A stretch of DNA of 64,000 nucleotides from Pelomonas sp966111775 (GTDB lineage Bacteria; Pseudomonadota; Gammaproteobacteria; Burkholderiales; Burkholderiaceae_C): NCBI GenBank assembly GCA_966111775.1, contig CBHWBD010000001.1, positions 46,493 through 110,492 of the forward strand. The letters run 5' to 3'. This document shows positions 27,713 to 36,997 of the stretch, one piece after another. A program made the translations under genes and the position numbers. The notes beneath the pieces are model-generated. The model was not told the origin of the DNA. It did not search any database and saw only the letters and a list, made by a program, of their open reading frames with translations. Position 1 is the first letter of the stretch; each line of letters opens with the position of its first letter.

Positions 27713-29131
27713 GTGAAACAGAAGATGGTTCGGCACGGCCGGAAATTGACAGCGTTGGCAGCGTGCGCTGCATTGGCTGCCTGTGGTGGAGGGGCCGGTG
27801 AGGGCGGTTCCGGCTCGGGCGGGAAGCAACAAAGCATCACCTTCAAGTATCCCGGCGGGGCGACATTGCTGGCCGCGCCCGTGACACTGTCGGCAACGGC
27901 CGACTCAGGTCTGCCCGTCACTTTCAAGTCCGGCACACCGACGGTCTGCACGGTCGATGGCAACAAGCTCACCTTGCTGGAAGCCAAGGAGTGCCTGGTT
28001 ATCGCGAGCCAGGCGGGTGGTGCGTCGGCCGACGGCAAGCAGTGGGCTCCGGCTGACGATGTCAGCCAGCTCTTTGTCGTGCTGAAGAAGCCGCAGGTGC
28101 TGACTTTTGCGCCGCCTGACTACCTGCTCAGTTCCAAGGCGAGCTCCGTTGCGCTGACTGCCTCGACCGATTCCGGCCTGCCCGTGACCTTCACCGTGGA
28201 CACGCCGACCAAGTGTTCGATCAGCGGCAGCACCCTCTCGCTGCTGGGCAAGGGCACCTGCGCCGTGACGGCCAAGCAGGCGGGCGATGACAAGTATGCG
28301 CCCCAGTCGAAGCAGGCCTTCATCGCCGTGGATCCGCTGCTGCTGGCGGATGGCTTCGATGTCGTGACGGGCAACGGTGCCGGTTCTTCGAGCGACCTGC
28401 GCACGGCGCAAGGTGGTGGCGTCACGACGAACCCCTGGGACAGCACGCTGGGCTCGGGCTGGACCTGGTGCGGCAGCGATCGGCCCGACTGGTGCTATCA
28501 CAGCGTATCGGCCGACGGCAAGACGCTGACCTCGGCGCTCGAAGTGCCGAAGGCCAACTTCCCGACCGGCTGGCACACGGGCCTGAACGAGATCGACATC
28601 TTCACGCCGGGCAAGACCGGGTTTGATTCGGGCGGCGACACGACGGGCGGCCTGCGGGTCACGGCCGAGACGGCCCTGGGCTTCACGATGGGCGTGCCGC
28701 AGGGGTTGTACGCCGCGGGCAAGCCGATCGTGGTCTATCTCGACCTGGGCAAGAGCAACGGCGGCTGCAACGTCGAGCTCGCCACGCTGGTCTGGCCGCG
28801 CGCGTCGGGCTTCGTCGGCTACAACGTCCCGCTGAGCAACTTTGCCGTCACCAACAACTGTGGGATTGGCGGCGTGACCGCGGCGTCGGTGGACAACGAC
28901 ATCCGCAAGCTGCCCAACCCCTGGGATGCGGCGGGCAATCCCACCAACATCGCGGCCTTCAATACGGCCCTCGATGGCTTCAAGGACGCACGCACCTCGG
29001 CCACGACCTTGTTGGGCTCTTCCGACATCGTCCGCATGCGCCTGAAGCTCTTCGACATCAACGACAGCAACCCGGGCACGGCGTTTTACTCGTCATCCAT
29101 CTCGATCACCGGGGCCATCACCGTCCAGTAA
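27713..29131 (+). CDS. Secreted lipoprotein with two Ig-like repeats, possible glycan-binding protein
   Basis: Lipoprotein of 472 residues. GTG at 27713 is chosen because AGGAG stands 7 bases upstream; ATG at 27725 is an alternative. The lipobox is LAAC (Cys24), followed by a Gly/Ser-rich linker. Two similar Ig-like repeats follow: about 40-125 and 126-205, each with SATADSGLPVTF or TASTDSGLPVTF and paired Cys. The C-terminal 260 residues (DGFDVVTGNGAGSSS onward, rich in Trp, Gly and Asp) are not a family I recognise but look like a beta-sandwich ligand-binding domain. It is directly upstream of a TonB-dependent receptor, the position of surface glycan-binding lipoproteins in SusCD-like systems. 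Function is inference. Confidence 0.7.
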   Translation: MKQKMVRHGRKLTALAACAALAACGGGAGEGGSGSGGKQQSITFKYPGGATLLAAPVTLSATADSGLPVTFKSGTPTVCTVDGNKLTLLEAKECLVIASQAGGASADGKQWAPADDVSQLFVVLKKPQVLTFAPPDYLLSSKASSVALTASTDSGLPVTFTVDTPTKCSISGSTLSLLGKGTCAVTAKQAGDDKYAPQSKQAFIAVDPLLLADGFDVVTGNGAGSSSDLRTAQGGGVTTNPWDSTLGSGWTWCGSDRPDWCYHSVSADGKTLTSALEVPKANFPTGWHTGLNEIDIFTPGKTGFDSGGDTTGGLRVTAETALGFTMGVPQGLYAAGKPIVVYLDLGKSNGGCNVELATLVWPRASGFVGYNVPLSNFAVTNNCGIGGVTAASVDNDIRKLPNPWDAAGNPTNIAAFNTALDGFKDARTSATTLLGSSDIVRMRLKLFDINDSNPGTAFYSSSISITGAITVQ

Positions 29132-29138
29132 CCCCTAT

Positions 29139-29162
29139 GCGCGGCAGCCCAGCCTGCCGCGC
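29139..29162 (+). terminator. Hairpin after lipoprotein gene
   Basis: GCGCGGCAG pairs perfectly with CTGCCGCGC across a 6-base loop, 8 bases after the stop codon. There is no T run, so it may act as an attenuator or mRNA stabiliser between the lipoprotein and the receptor gene rather than a full terminator. The remaining 29163-29267 gap holds only the GGAG ribosome-binding site of the next gene. Confidence 0.5.
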
Positions 29163-29267
29163 AGGGCGGCGGTCGTCAGCGGGCAGACGATCGCCGGTCC
29201 GTGGGTGCCAAGCATTCGTGACGCTGTCCCAGCGTTGCCAGAACATTGAAGGAAACGGAGACAACTG

Positions 29268-32200
29268 ATGAAAAAACAATTCCAGACCACCGCGATCTAT
29301 CGCGGTGTGATCCACCTGGCGCTCTTGAGCGCGGGCGGGGCCGCGTTGGCACAAACGCCGGCGCCGGCGCCGGCAGACAAGACCCCGACCTCACTCGAAA
29401 CCGTGGTCGTCAAGGGCCAGCGCCAGGCGTTGGAGAGTGCGCAGAAGCGCAAGCAGGAGTCTGAGGAAATCGTCGACTCGGTCATGGCCGAAGAGGCCGG
29501 CAAGCTGCCCGACAAATCCATCACAGAGGTGCTGCAACGCGTTGTCGGCGTGACGGTGGAGCGCCAGCGCTCCACCGACAACGATGCGGAGCGCATTTCC
29601 GAACGGGGTTCGGGCATCCGCGTGCGTGGCCTCTCCTGGGGATCGTCCAACCTGAACGGTCGCGAGGTCTTCTCGGCGGGATGGCCGGGCCGCGATCTGA
29701 GCTGGAGTGCCGTGCCGGCTGAGCTGATGATGGGTGTGGACGTCTACAAGAACCCGTCGGCTGCCCAGCTCGAAGGCGGCGTGAGCGGCGTGGTCAATCT
29801 GCGCACCGCGCTGCCTTTCGACTACGGCACCACCAAGAGCTATGTGTCGTTCGGCAGCAATTACGTCGAGACCTCCAAGTCGACTTCTCCGGCCATCTCC
29901 GGTCTGTACTCGACCGTCTGGGACACGGATGAGGGGCGCTTTGGCGCTCTGGTTGACCTTGCCGTGAACAACTCGACCTACGAGTCGGAGGGCGCGAACT
30001 CTGGCATCTACTTCCCGCGCTCGGACATCGTCGCCGGCAAGACGATCTGGATGCCCAGTGGTGCCAGCTGGGGTCAGAACAAGGGTACGTCGGAGCGCAA
30101 GGGTTTCTACGGTGCGCTGCAGTGGAAGAAGAACAACAAGCAGTCGGCCCTGACCTATTTCGTGTCGCGGTCAAATGATCGGGACACCGGCTCTGGGGTG
30201 TATCCCGCGTTTGAGGACGGCAACACCGCCGTGTCGATCTACAAGGTCAAGGTCACGGACCCGGTGATCGATAACCGGGGCGTACTGATTGGCGGCACTT
30301 ACAGCTATCCGTTTTCCCCCGCCCCGATTCTCGACGCCAAGGGTCAGCCGGTGCTGGACGGCAATGGTCAGCCGACGTATGACTACAGCAAGGCCGGGAA
30401 GGGTGCGAACCAGTTTGCGGCCGGTGGTTTGCCGTTCGGCACCAGCCGGGCCTTCAATGAGAACAAAACCAAGACGACCGAATTGGCGTGGAATTTCAAG
30501 TGGGCCGTGAGTGAGCGCCTGGCCCTTGAGAACGACCTGCAATGGGTGAATTCCAGGTTCGACACCTCCGGTGCCGAAATCCAGCTCGGGACTTTCGTTC
30601 CCAGCATGCGCATCGATTTCCCGCAGGGCAACGGCCCGGTCCAGATCGGCTTCGACGATGCGGCCCGGAAATTCCTGGCCACGCCAGGCAACTATTACTG
30701 GAACGTCATTCAGCCCAAGCTGTTGTATGGCGATGCCAATCTGTATGCGTGGAAGACTGATGCGAAGCTGGCATTTGACGATCCGGTGCTGCGTGATTTG
30801 CGCGTTGGCTTCCGCACCAGCTACAAGAAGTCGGTTCGCGAAGTGGCCTCTTTCGCCTCCGACTCCAACGGCACGGGTTGGCAGTCGATCGCCGTGCCAT
30901 GGCACATTGCCCAGACCAAGGTCCCCGGCACCCCGGGCACCGCGGCTGACTCCGGTGGCTGGCAGAGCAGCTCCAACTTCCCGTATCTGAGCGATCCGCG
31001 CTTCAACCTCGGCTCGACGGAGGTGTTCAATTTCTCGAACTTCTCCAAGGGCCGCGTGGGCAACCTGCCCAACGTCGTCTTCCCCACCTACGACATGATT
31101 CGGGACTACCCGAACGCCTACAACACGGTGATGCGTCAGGCGGGTGGTCGCAACTGCGCGGACAGCGCGGCAGCCTTCGGCCATGACGCAGCGTGGATCC
31201 AGAGCACCTGCTCGCTGCTGAACTTTGACGGCACATTGCAGTACGGCGTCAACCCCAACCATCGCAGCGACGTCAGCGAAGCGACGCATGCCGTCTACGG
31301 CACCTTGCGCTTCGGCTTCGACGACTGGGCCGTGCCGGTGGAAGGCAATGTCGGTCTCCGTGCGGTCTACACCAAGGATGTGTCACACGGCCACATCGTC
31401 TTCGACCCGAAGTACAACAGCCGCACGCCTCCCGACCTGCCGCAGTTCGCGCCGATCAACGAGCCGCTCAATGTCCAAGACAGCCACGTGGACCTGATGC
31501 CCTCGCTGAACTTGAAGTTCGACCTGCTGGGGAACAACAAGCTGCTCGGTCGCTTTGCCGCCGCGCGCAGCATCTACCGCCCGGGCTTCCAGGACATGCA
31601 GGAGTCGGTGACCCTGACGCAGGGCTTTGACACCAACAACAACACGGTCAGCTACACCGGCACGAACACCGGCAACGTGAAGCTGCGTCCGCTGACGGCC
31701 GACAGCTTCGACCTGGCGCTGGAGTTCTACCCGCGCTCAGGCCAGTCCGTGACGGCGACGGTGTTCTACAAGGACGTGAAGGACATCATCTACAAGGGTC
31801 GCTACACGCGGGCGTACAACAGCATCGGAGGCAATCCGCAGATCTTCTCCATTGAAGGCCCGCGGAATTCGGCGCGCGCCTGGGTGCATGGTGTCGAACT
31901 GGGCGCGGAGACCTATCTGGATCACTTCGACTTCCTGAAGGACCTGCTGCCTGACTGGGTCAAGGGTTTTGGCGTCTCTGCCAACTACACCTACATCGGC
32001 AGCAGCCAGAAGTTCTACCAGGACGCGAGTGTTCAGTACTGCCCGGCCAACAACACCATCACGAGCGACGCCGTGCGCATGCTGGGCTGCGACACCAACG
32101 GCATGCCGTTCGGGCCCCAGCCGCTGGCCGGCTTGACGAAGAACTCCGCCAACTTCGCCCTGCGCTACGACCGGAACGGCTTCTCTGCCCGCCTAGCCTA

Positions 32201-32513
32201 CAACTGGAACAGCCGCATGCTGCAAGCGGTCGGCGGCTTCGGCCCCAGTGGCTGGTATGGCACCAGTGCCGACCCCGCCCGCGCCGGTGCGCAGGACACC
32301 TACTTCGGTCTGCCAGCCTGGCAGGAGGCCTATGGACAGTGGGATGGTGGCGTGTCCTACCAGTTCACGCCCAAGTTCGGCATGTCGCTCAGTGCATCCA
32401 ACCTCAACAACGTGATGGTTCGGTACACGGTGCAGCAGACCCCGGGCTACATGGGCACCAACTGGCGCTTCCCCGGCCGCAGCTACTACGTCAACGGCCG
32501 CTACGAGTTCTGA
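29268..32513 (+). CDS. TonB-dependent outer-membrane receptor, second copy
   Basis: Outer-membrane receptor of 1081 residues with a signal peptide at about 1-29 (LLSAGGAALAQ). The ATG follows ACGGAGACAACTG. The plug (TSLETVVVKGQRQALESAQ, KLPDKSITEVLQRVVGV) and the C-terminal strand ending YEF are of the same Caulobacter-type glycan receptor class as the protein at 21101-24118. The extracellular loops differ, so a different oligosaccharide is expected. It follows the Ig-repeat lipoprotein by 136 bp and likely shares its operator-controlled promoter. A hairpin pair ends the transcript just downstream. Confidence 0.93.
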   Translation: MKKQFQTTAIYRGVIHLALLSAGGAALAQTPAPAPADKTPTSLETVVVKGQRQALESAQKRKQESEEIVDSVMAEEAGKLPDKSITEVLQRVVGVTVERQRSTDNDAERISERGSGIRVRGLSWGSSNLNGREVFSAGWPGRDLSWSAVPAELMMGVDVYKNPSAAQLEGGVSGVVNLRTALPFDYGTTKSYVSFGSNYVETSKSTSPAISGLYSTVWDTDEGRFGALVDLAVNNSTYESEGANSGIYFPRSDIVAGKTIWMPSGASWGQNKGTSERKGFYGALQWKKNNKQSALTYFVSRSNDRDTGSGVYPAFEDGNTAVSIYKVKVTDPVIDNRGVLIGGTYSYPFSPAPILDAKGQPVLDGNGQPTYDYSKAGKGANQFAAGGLPFGTSRAFNENKTKTTELAWNFKWAVSERLALENDLQWVNSRFDTSGAEIQLGTFVPSMRIDFPQGNGPVQIGFDDAARKFLATPGNYYWNVIQPKLLYGDANLYAWKTDAKLAFDDPVLRDLRVGFRTSYKKSVREVASFASDSNGTGWQSIAVPWHIAQTKVPGTPGTAADSGGWQSSSNFPYLSDPRFNLGSTEVFNFSNFSKGRVGNLPNVVFPTYDMIRDYPNAYNTVMRQAGGRNCADSAAAFGHDAAWIQSTCSLLNFDGTLQYGVNPNHRSDVSEATHAVYGTLRFGFDDWAVPVEGNVGLRAVYTKDVSHGHIVFDPKYNSRTPPDLPQFAPINEPLNVQDSHVDLMPSLNLKFDLLGNNKLLGRFAAARSIYRPGFQDMQESVTLTQGFDTNNNTVSYTGTNTGNVKLRPLTADSFDLALEFYPRSGQSVTATVFYKDVKDIIYKGRYTRAYNSIGGNPQIFSIEGPRNSARAWVHGVELGAETYLDHFDFLKDLLPDWVKGFGVSANYTYIGSSQKFYQDASVQYCPANNTITSDAVRMLGCDTNGMPFGPQPLAGLTKNSANFALRYDRNGFSARLAYNWNSRMLQAVGGFGPSGWYGTSADPARAGAQDTYFGLPAWQEAYGQWDGGVSYQFTPKFGMSLSASNLNNVMVRYTVQQTPGYMGTNWRFPGRSYYVNGRYEF

Positions 32514-32519
32514 TGCAAC

Positions 32520-32581
32520 GCCGGGGCGAAAGCCCCGGCTCATCGGCAGGCCGGCTCGCATTCCTAGCGGCCGGCCGTTTT
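32520..32581 (+). terminator. Double hairpin terminator after TonB receptor 2
   Basis: First hairpin: GCCGGGGC / GCCCCGGC with a GAAA tetraloop (32520-32539). Second: GGCCGGC / GCCGGCC (32549-32555 and 32570-32576) followed by GTTTTG. The second with its T run looks like a rho-independent terminator. Confidence 0.7.
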
Positions 32582-32603
32582 GTCTTGACGGGGGCGTTCC
32601 TTT

Positions 32604-32930
32604 ATGGTCAACCGCCCATATCTGCTGTCCTCATCCGGCGCGGCGCTGGCGCTCGCGGCCACTTGGCGTCGCGCGCCTGCTGCGTCGACCGACCGGGCTC
32701 CCCATGCCTGGCGCAACCTGCCTTTTGGTGGCGGGGCTTCGTCAGCGGCATGGCGCTGCACTCGCGCCGCTCTGTTCCGCTCGGACGACGCCGGCGCGAG
32801 CTTCCGTCGTCTCGACGATGCACGCCAGCGTCTCGCTGGCATCATTTCCTTGGCGGCTGACCCGCTGGAGCATGGCACCGTCTACGTCGGCACCCGCGGA
32901 CGCGGTGTCTTCATCGGCAACTCCCGCTAG
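32604..32930 (+). pseudogene. GH74-derived fragment (last propeller blade)
   Basis: An open frame of 108 residues. Residues 54-108 match the C-terminal blade of the GH74 enzymes: ALFRSDDAGASFRRLDDARQ aligns with the stretch ending the GH74 at 11511 (RSDDAGSTWVRHNDDAHQ), and both continue to a VYVG...RG end. The N-terminal 50 residues look like a degenerate signal or linker. No catalytic residues remain. It is either decay of a third GH74 gene or a small secreted protein reusing one blade. It has only a weak ribosome-binding site and sits 36 bp before the halogenase gene. Confidence 0.6.
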
Positions 32931-32965
32931 AGGGCAGCCACCCGTTCAGAATCGAAAGCAGAGTC

Positions 32966-34441
32966 ATGTCGCAGAAGTACGAGCGCATCGTGGTCGTGGG
33001 TGGGGGCAGCGCCGGCTGGATGACGGCCGCGGCCCTGGCCACCGGGCTGAAGGGCAGGGCCACGGTCGAGGTCGTCGAGTCCGAGGAGATCGGCATCATC
33101 GGCGTCGGCGAGGCGACCTTCCCGTCCATCCGCAACTACAACCAGCTGATCGGCATCGACGAGGCCGAGTTCCTGCGCGCCACCAACGGGACCTACAAGC
33201 TCGGCATCCATTTCTGCGACTGGCTGGAGCTTGGGCGCGACTACTTCCACACCTTCGGGCACTTCGGCAACCTCTTCGGCTCCCAGACCCTGTGGGCCCA
33301 GCACCGCCGCATGGGGCGGGCCGAACCGCTGGGCCTGCAATGCGTGCCGACCGTGATGGCCATGAAGGGGCGCTTCGTGCGGCCCTCGGAGCAGGAAGAG
33401 TTCAAGTACGCCTATCACTTCGATGCCGTGCAGTACGCGGCCTTCCTGCGCAAGCTGGCAGTGCAGCGCGGCGCCCGCCACACGCTGGGGCGCATCGTCG
33501 ACGTGTCGCGGCGTGTGGATGGCGACGTGGCCGCGCTGCAGCTGGACGACGGCCGGCGCATCGAGGGCGACCTCTTCGTCGACTGCTCGGGTTTCCGCTC
33601 GCTGCTGCTGGGTGGCGCGCTGGGCGAGCCCTTCATCGACTTCAGCCGCTGGCTGCCCGTCGACGGCGCCTGGGCCTGCCCGACCGAGCGGGCAGGCGAG
33701 GAGCTCACGCCCTATACCCGGGCCACGGCGCTGGAAGGGGGCTGGGCCTGGCGCATCCCGCTGCAGAACCGCACCGGCCATGGCCATGTCTTCTCCAGCC
33801 GCTTCATCGACGTGGACCGCGCGCGCGAGCAATTGCTCGCCCAGTTCGACGGCAAGCCCGTCGCCGAGCCGCGTCTGCTGCGCTTCACCACCGGCCACCG
33901 CGAGCGTTTCTGGGTCAACAACGTCATCGCCGTCGGCCTGTCGTCCGGCTTCCTGGAGCCGCTGGAATCCACCAGCATCTATTTGGTCCAGGACGCCATC
34001 GCCCGCATGATGGTGCTGCTGACCGCCGAACGGCCACTGGACGAGAACGACCGCGCCCTGTTCAACGAAGGCGCCGTGCGGCGCTTCTGGCGCATCCGTG
34101 ACTTCATCATCCTGCACTATTGCCTGACCCGCCGCCGCGACAGCGAGCTGTGGCGCCATGTGTCGTCGATGGAGCTGCCCGAGACGCTGGCCTTCAAGCT
34201 CGAGTTGTGGCGCCGCTACGGCGTGCTGCACGAGTACGACGAAGAAGGCTTCGACGCCACCAGCTGGCTGGCCGTCCATGCCGGCATGGATCACTGGCCC
34301 GAGCGCGACGACCCGGTTTTCTCGGAGGTCGTGCCGGAGTTCGCCGCATCCGTGCTGCGCGGCCGGCGTGATGCTATCGCCGCCTCGGTGGAGCGCATGC
34401 CCCCGCACCACCGCCTGCTCCAGCAGGTGCTGGGCCGATGA
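32966..34441 (+). CDS. Flavin-dependent halogenase (tryptophan halogenase family), copy 1
   Basis: FAD-linked enzyme of 491 residues with all family markers: dinucleotide motif VVVGGGSAGWMTAAALA, the active-site Lys in GTYKLGIHFCDW, GGWAWRIPLQNRTGHG with the WxWxIP motif that separates halogenases from monooxygenases, and FLEPLESTSIYL with the active-site Glu. No flavin reductase is seen in the window. Members of this family often sit beside TonB-dependent receptors in proteobacterial glycan loci, where their substrate is unknown. The next gene is a close paralogue 23 bp downstream. Confidence 0.9.
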   Translation: MSQKYERIVVVGGGSAGWMTAAALATGLKGRATVEVVESEEIGIIGVGEATFPSIRNYNQLIGIDEAEFLRATNGTYKLGIHFCDWLELGRDYFHTFGHFGNLFGSQTLWAQHRRMGRAEPLGLQCVPTVMAMKGRFVRPSEQEEFKYAYHFDAVQYAAFLRKLAVQRGARHTLGRIVDVSRRVDGDVAALQLDDGRRIEGDLFVDCSGFRSLLLGGALGEPFIDFSRWLPVDGAWACPTERAGEELTPYTRATALEGGWAWRIPLQNRTGHGHVFSSRFIDVDRAREQLLAQFDGKPVAEPRLLRFTTGHRERFWVNNVIAVGLSSGFLEPLESTSIYLVQDAIARMMVLLTAERPLDENDRALFNEGAVRRFWRIRDFIILHYCLTRRRDSELWRHVSSMELPETLAFKLELWRRYGVLHEYDEEGFDATSWLAVHAGMDHWPERDDPVFSEVVPEFAASVLRGRRDAIAASVERMPPHHRLLQQVLGR

Positions 34442-34464
34442 GCTGCACAGGCTGAAGGCGCCCC

Positions 34465-35940
34465 ATGTCACAGAAATTTGATCGCATCGTCGTTGTGGGT
34501 GGCGGCAGCGCCGGCTGGATGACGGCCGCCGTGCTGGCCACTGGCCTGAAGGGCAGGGCCACTGTCGAGCTGGTCGAGGCGGAAGACGTCGGCGTCATCG
34601 GCGTCGGCGAGGCCACCCTGCCGTCCATCCGCAACTACAACCAGCAGCTGGGCATAGACGAAGCCGAATTCCTGCGCGCCACCCAGGGCAGCTTCAAGCT
34701 CGGCATCCGCTTCCGCGACTGGCTCGACATCGGTCAGGACTACTTCCACACCTTCGGGCCGCTGGGCACGCTCACCGGCTCGCAGGCGCTGTGGGGCCAG
34801 TACCGGCGCATGAAGCAGGATGGGCCGCTGGGCCTGCAGTGCGTGCCCACGGTGATGGCGATGAAGGGCCGCTTCACGCTGCCGGACGAGCAGTCGCAGT
34901 TCCGCTATGCCTACCACTTCGACGCGGTGCAGTACGTCGCCTTCCTGCGCAAGCTGGCCATTCAGCGCGGTGCCAGGCACACGCTGGGCCACATCGTCGA
35001 CGTGGCGCGCCGCGCCGATGGTGGGGTGGCCGCATTGCAACTGGCAGACGGCCGGCGCATCGAGGGCGACCTCTTCATCGACTGCTCGGGCTTTCGATCC
35101 CTGCTGCTGGGCGGTGCGCTGGCCGAGCCCTTCGTCGACTTCAGCCACTGGCTGCCCGTCGACGCCGCCTGGGCCTGCCCCTGCGAACGCAATGGCGAGG
35201 AGATCCCGCCCTATACGTCCGCCACGGCGCTGGAGGGAGGCTGGGCCTGGCGCATCCCGCTGCAGAACCGCACGGGCCATGGCCATGTCTTCTCCAGCCG
35301 CTTCATCGACGTGGACCGCGCGCGCGAGCAGTTGCTGGCGCGCCTGGACGGCAAGCCGCTGGCCGAGCCGCGCCTGCTGCGCTTCACCACCGGCCACCGC
35401 CAGCGCGTCTGGGTCCACAACGTCGTGGCCATCGGACTGTCCTCCGGTTTCCTGGAGCCGCTGGAATCCACCAGCATCTACCTCATCCAGAACGGCATCG
35501 GCCGGCTGATGGCGGCGCTGCTGGCCGGCCGGCCACTGAACGACAGCGATCGTGCCGTTTTCAATACCGGCTCCACGCGGCGCTTCGAGCGCACCCGCGA
35601 TTTCATCATCCAGCACTACTGCCTGACCCGCCGTCGCGACAGCGAGCTTTGGCGCCATGTGGCGACGATGGAGCTGCCCGAGACGCTGGCCTTCAAGCTC
35701 GAGCTGTGGCGCCGCTTCGGCGTGTTGCACGAGTACGACGAGGAATGCGCTGACGGCAACAGCTGGCTGGCCATCCATGCCGGCATGGACCACTGGCCCG
35801 AACGGGAGAACCCGGTGTTCGCCGAAATCCCGCCCGGGCGTGCACAGCAGGCCCTGCTCGGCCGCCGCAACGCCATCGCGGCGGCGGTGGAACGCATGCC
35901 CTCGCATCAGCGGGTGCTGGAACAGGTCCTGGGTCGATAG
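34465..35940 (+). CDS. Flavin-dependent halogenase (tryptophan halogenase family), copy 2
   Basis: Same length (491 residues) as the preceding gene and roughly three quarters identical by eye, with no length changes, so a recent tandem duplication. It keeps VVVGGGSAGWMTAA, GSFKLGIRF, GGWAWRIPL and FLEPLESTSIYL. Differences cluster around the region after LGIRFRDW and in the C-terminal third, which could alter substrate entry. Its TAG stop is followed at once by the ATG of the sugar kinase, indicating one transcript with kdgK. Confidence 0.9.
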   Translation: MSQKFDRIVVVGGGSAGWMTAAVLATGLKGRATVELVEAEDVGVIGVGEATLPSIRNYNQQLGIDEAEFLRATQGSFKLGIRFRDWLDIGQDYFHTFGPLGTLTGSQALWGQYRRMKQDGPLGLQCVPTVMAMKGRFTLPDEQSQFRYAYHFDAVQYVAFLRKLAIQRGARHTLGHIVDVARRADGGVAALQLADGRRIEGDLFIDCSGFRSLLLGGALAEPFVDFSHWLPVDAAWACPCERNGEEIPPYTSATALEGGWAWRIPLQNRTGHGHVFSSRFIDVDRAREQLLARLDGKPLAEPRLLRFTTGHRQRVWVHNVVAIGLSSGFLEPLESTSIYLIQNGIGRLMAALLAGRPLNDSDRAVFNTGSTRRFERTRDFIIQHYCLTRRRDSELWRHVATMELPETLAFKLELWRRFGVLHEYDEECADGNSWLAIHAGMDHWPERENPVFAEIPPGRAQQALLGRRNAIAAAVERMPSHQRVLEQVLGR

Positions 35941-36918
35941 ATGCCGTCCGTCATCACGTCCCAGACATCCCGCTCCGCGCCTGGTAGCCGACCCGTGGCC
36001 ATCGCCGCGCTCGGCGAGTGCATGCTGGAATTGCAAGGCCAGGCCTTCGGCGGCATGCGCCAGAGTTTCGGTGGCGACACATTGAACACGGCTGTCTACC
36101 TGGCCCGCTGCGGTGGCACGGGCCTTCGTGTGCACTATGCAACTGCGCTCGGCGACGACAGCCTGAGCAGCAGCCTGCTGGAGCGCTGGGCCGCCGAAGG
36201 CGTGCATACCGAGCTCGTGCAGCGCCTGCCCGGCCGGCTGCCGGGGCTTTACATGATCGAGCTGGACGAGGGCGGCGAGCGGCGCTTCCACTACTGGCGC
36301 GGCCAAGCCGCCGCGCGCGCCTATTTCGATGCAGGGACCACGGCCCTGGAAGAAGGTGCCGACACGCTGGACGCGTTATACCTGTCGGGCATCAGCCTGG
36401 CCATCCTGCCGGACGCCGGCCGTGAACGCGTCATCTCCTTGATGGCCCGCATGCGGGCCCGCGGGGCACTGGTCGCCTTCGACAACAACTACCGTCCGCG
36501 GCTGTGGGCCTCGGTGGCCGAGGCTCGCCACTGGTACGAGCGCGCCTTTGCCGCATCGACGCTGGCCCTGGTCACCGCCGACGACCACCAGGCCCTGCAC
36601 GGACTCGCGAACCTCGACGACGCTGTGGCTGCGGCCGAGGAGTTGCCGGTGCCCGAGATCGCCATCAAGCGCGGCGCATTGCCGACGCGCGTCGGCCTCG
36701 GTGGCGCATGGAAGGACGTGGCGACGCAGACCGTGCCGCGCGTCGTCGACACCACCGCTGCGGGCGATTCGTTCGCGGCCGGCTATCTGAGCCAGCGCCT
36801 GCGCGGCGCCGCCCCGGCCGAAGCAGCCGCCTTTGGCAACCGGCTGGCGGCGCGCGTCATCCAGTATCCCGGTGCGTTGATTCCTGCCGAGGCGATGCGG
36901 GATCTGAGCGCGGATTGA
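35941..36918 (+). CDS. kdgK: PfkB-family sugar kinase, 2-keto-3-deoxygluconate kinase-like
   Basis: Cytosolic kinase of 325 residues. The N-terminal AALGECMLELQ and FGGDTLNTAVYLAR are typical of KDG kinases, which have ALGE at this position. The PfkB signature DTTAAGDSFAAGYL holds the catalytic Asp and the anion hole. It would convert 2-keto-3-deoxygluconate to KDPG, the step after altronate dehydratase (42310-43833). The start directly abuts the halogenase stop. The first 18 residues (MPSVITSQTSRSAPGSR) are poor in structure and the true start could be slightly later. Confidence 0.85.
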   Translation: MPSVITSQTSRSAPGSRPVAIAALGECMLELQGQAFGGMRQSFGGDTLNTAVYLARCGGTGLRVHYATALGDDSLSSSLLERWAAEGVHTELVQRLPGRLPGLYMIELDEGGERRFHYWRGQAAARAYFDAGTTALEEGADTLDALYLSGISLAILPDAGRERVISLMARMRARGALVAFDNNYRPRLWASVAEARHWYERAFAASTLALVTADDHQALHGLANLDDAVAAAEELPVPEIAIKRGALPTRVGLGGAWKDVATQTVPRVVDTTAAGDSFAAGYLSQRLRGAAPAEAAAFGNRLAARVIQYPGALIPAEAMRDLSAD

Positions 36919-36997
36919 CAACCGAAGACTGCCAGTCGATCCCGCCTTGCTGACATTACGTCCAAACATCACTGACCCCACAACGCACCCAAGTTTC

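Noticed and set aside
32604..32930. Intact small secreted enzyme
   Set aside because: Only one GH74 blade is present and no catalytic residue remains.
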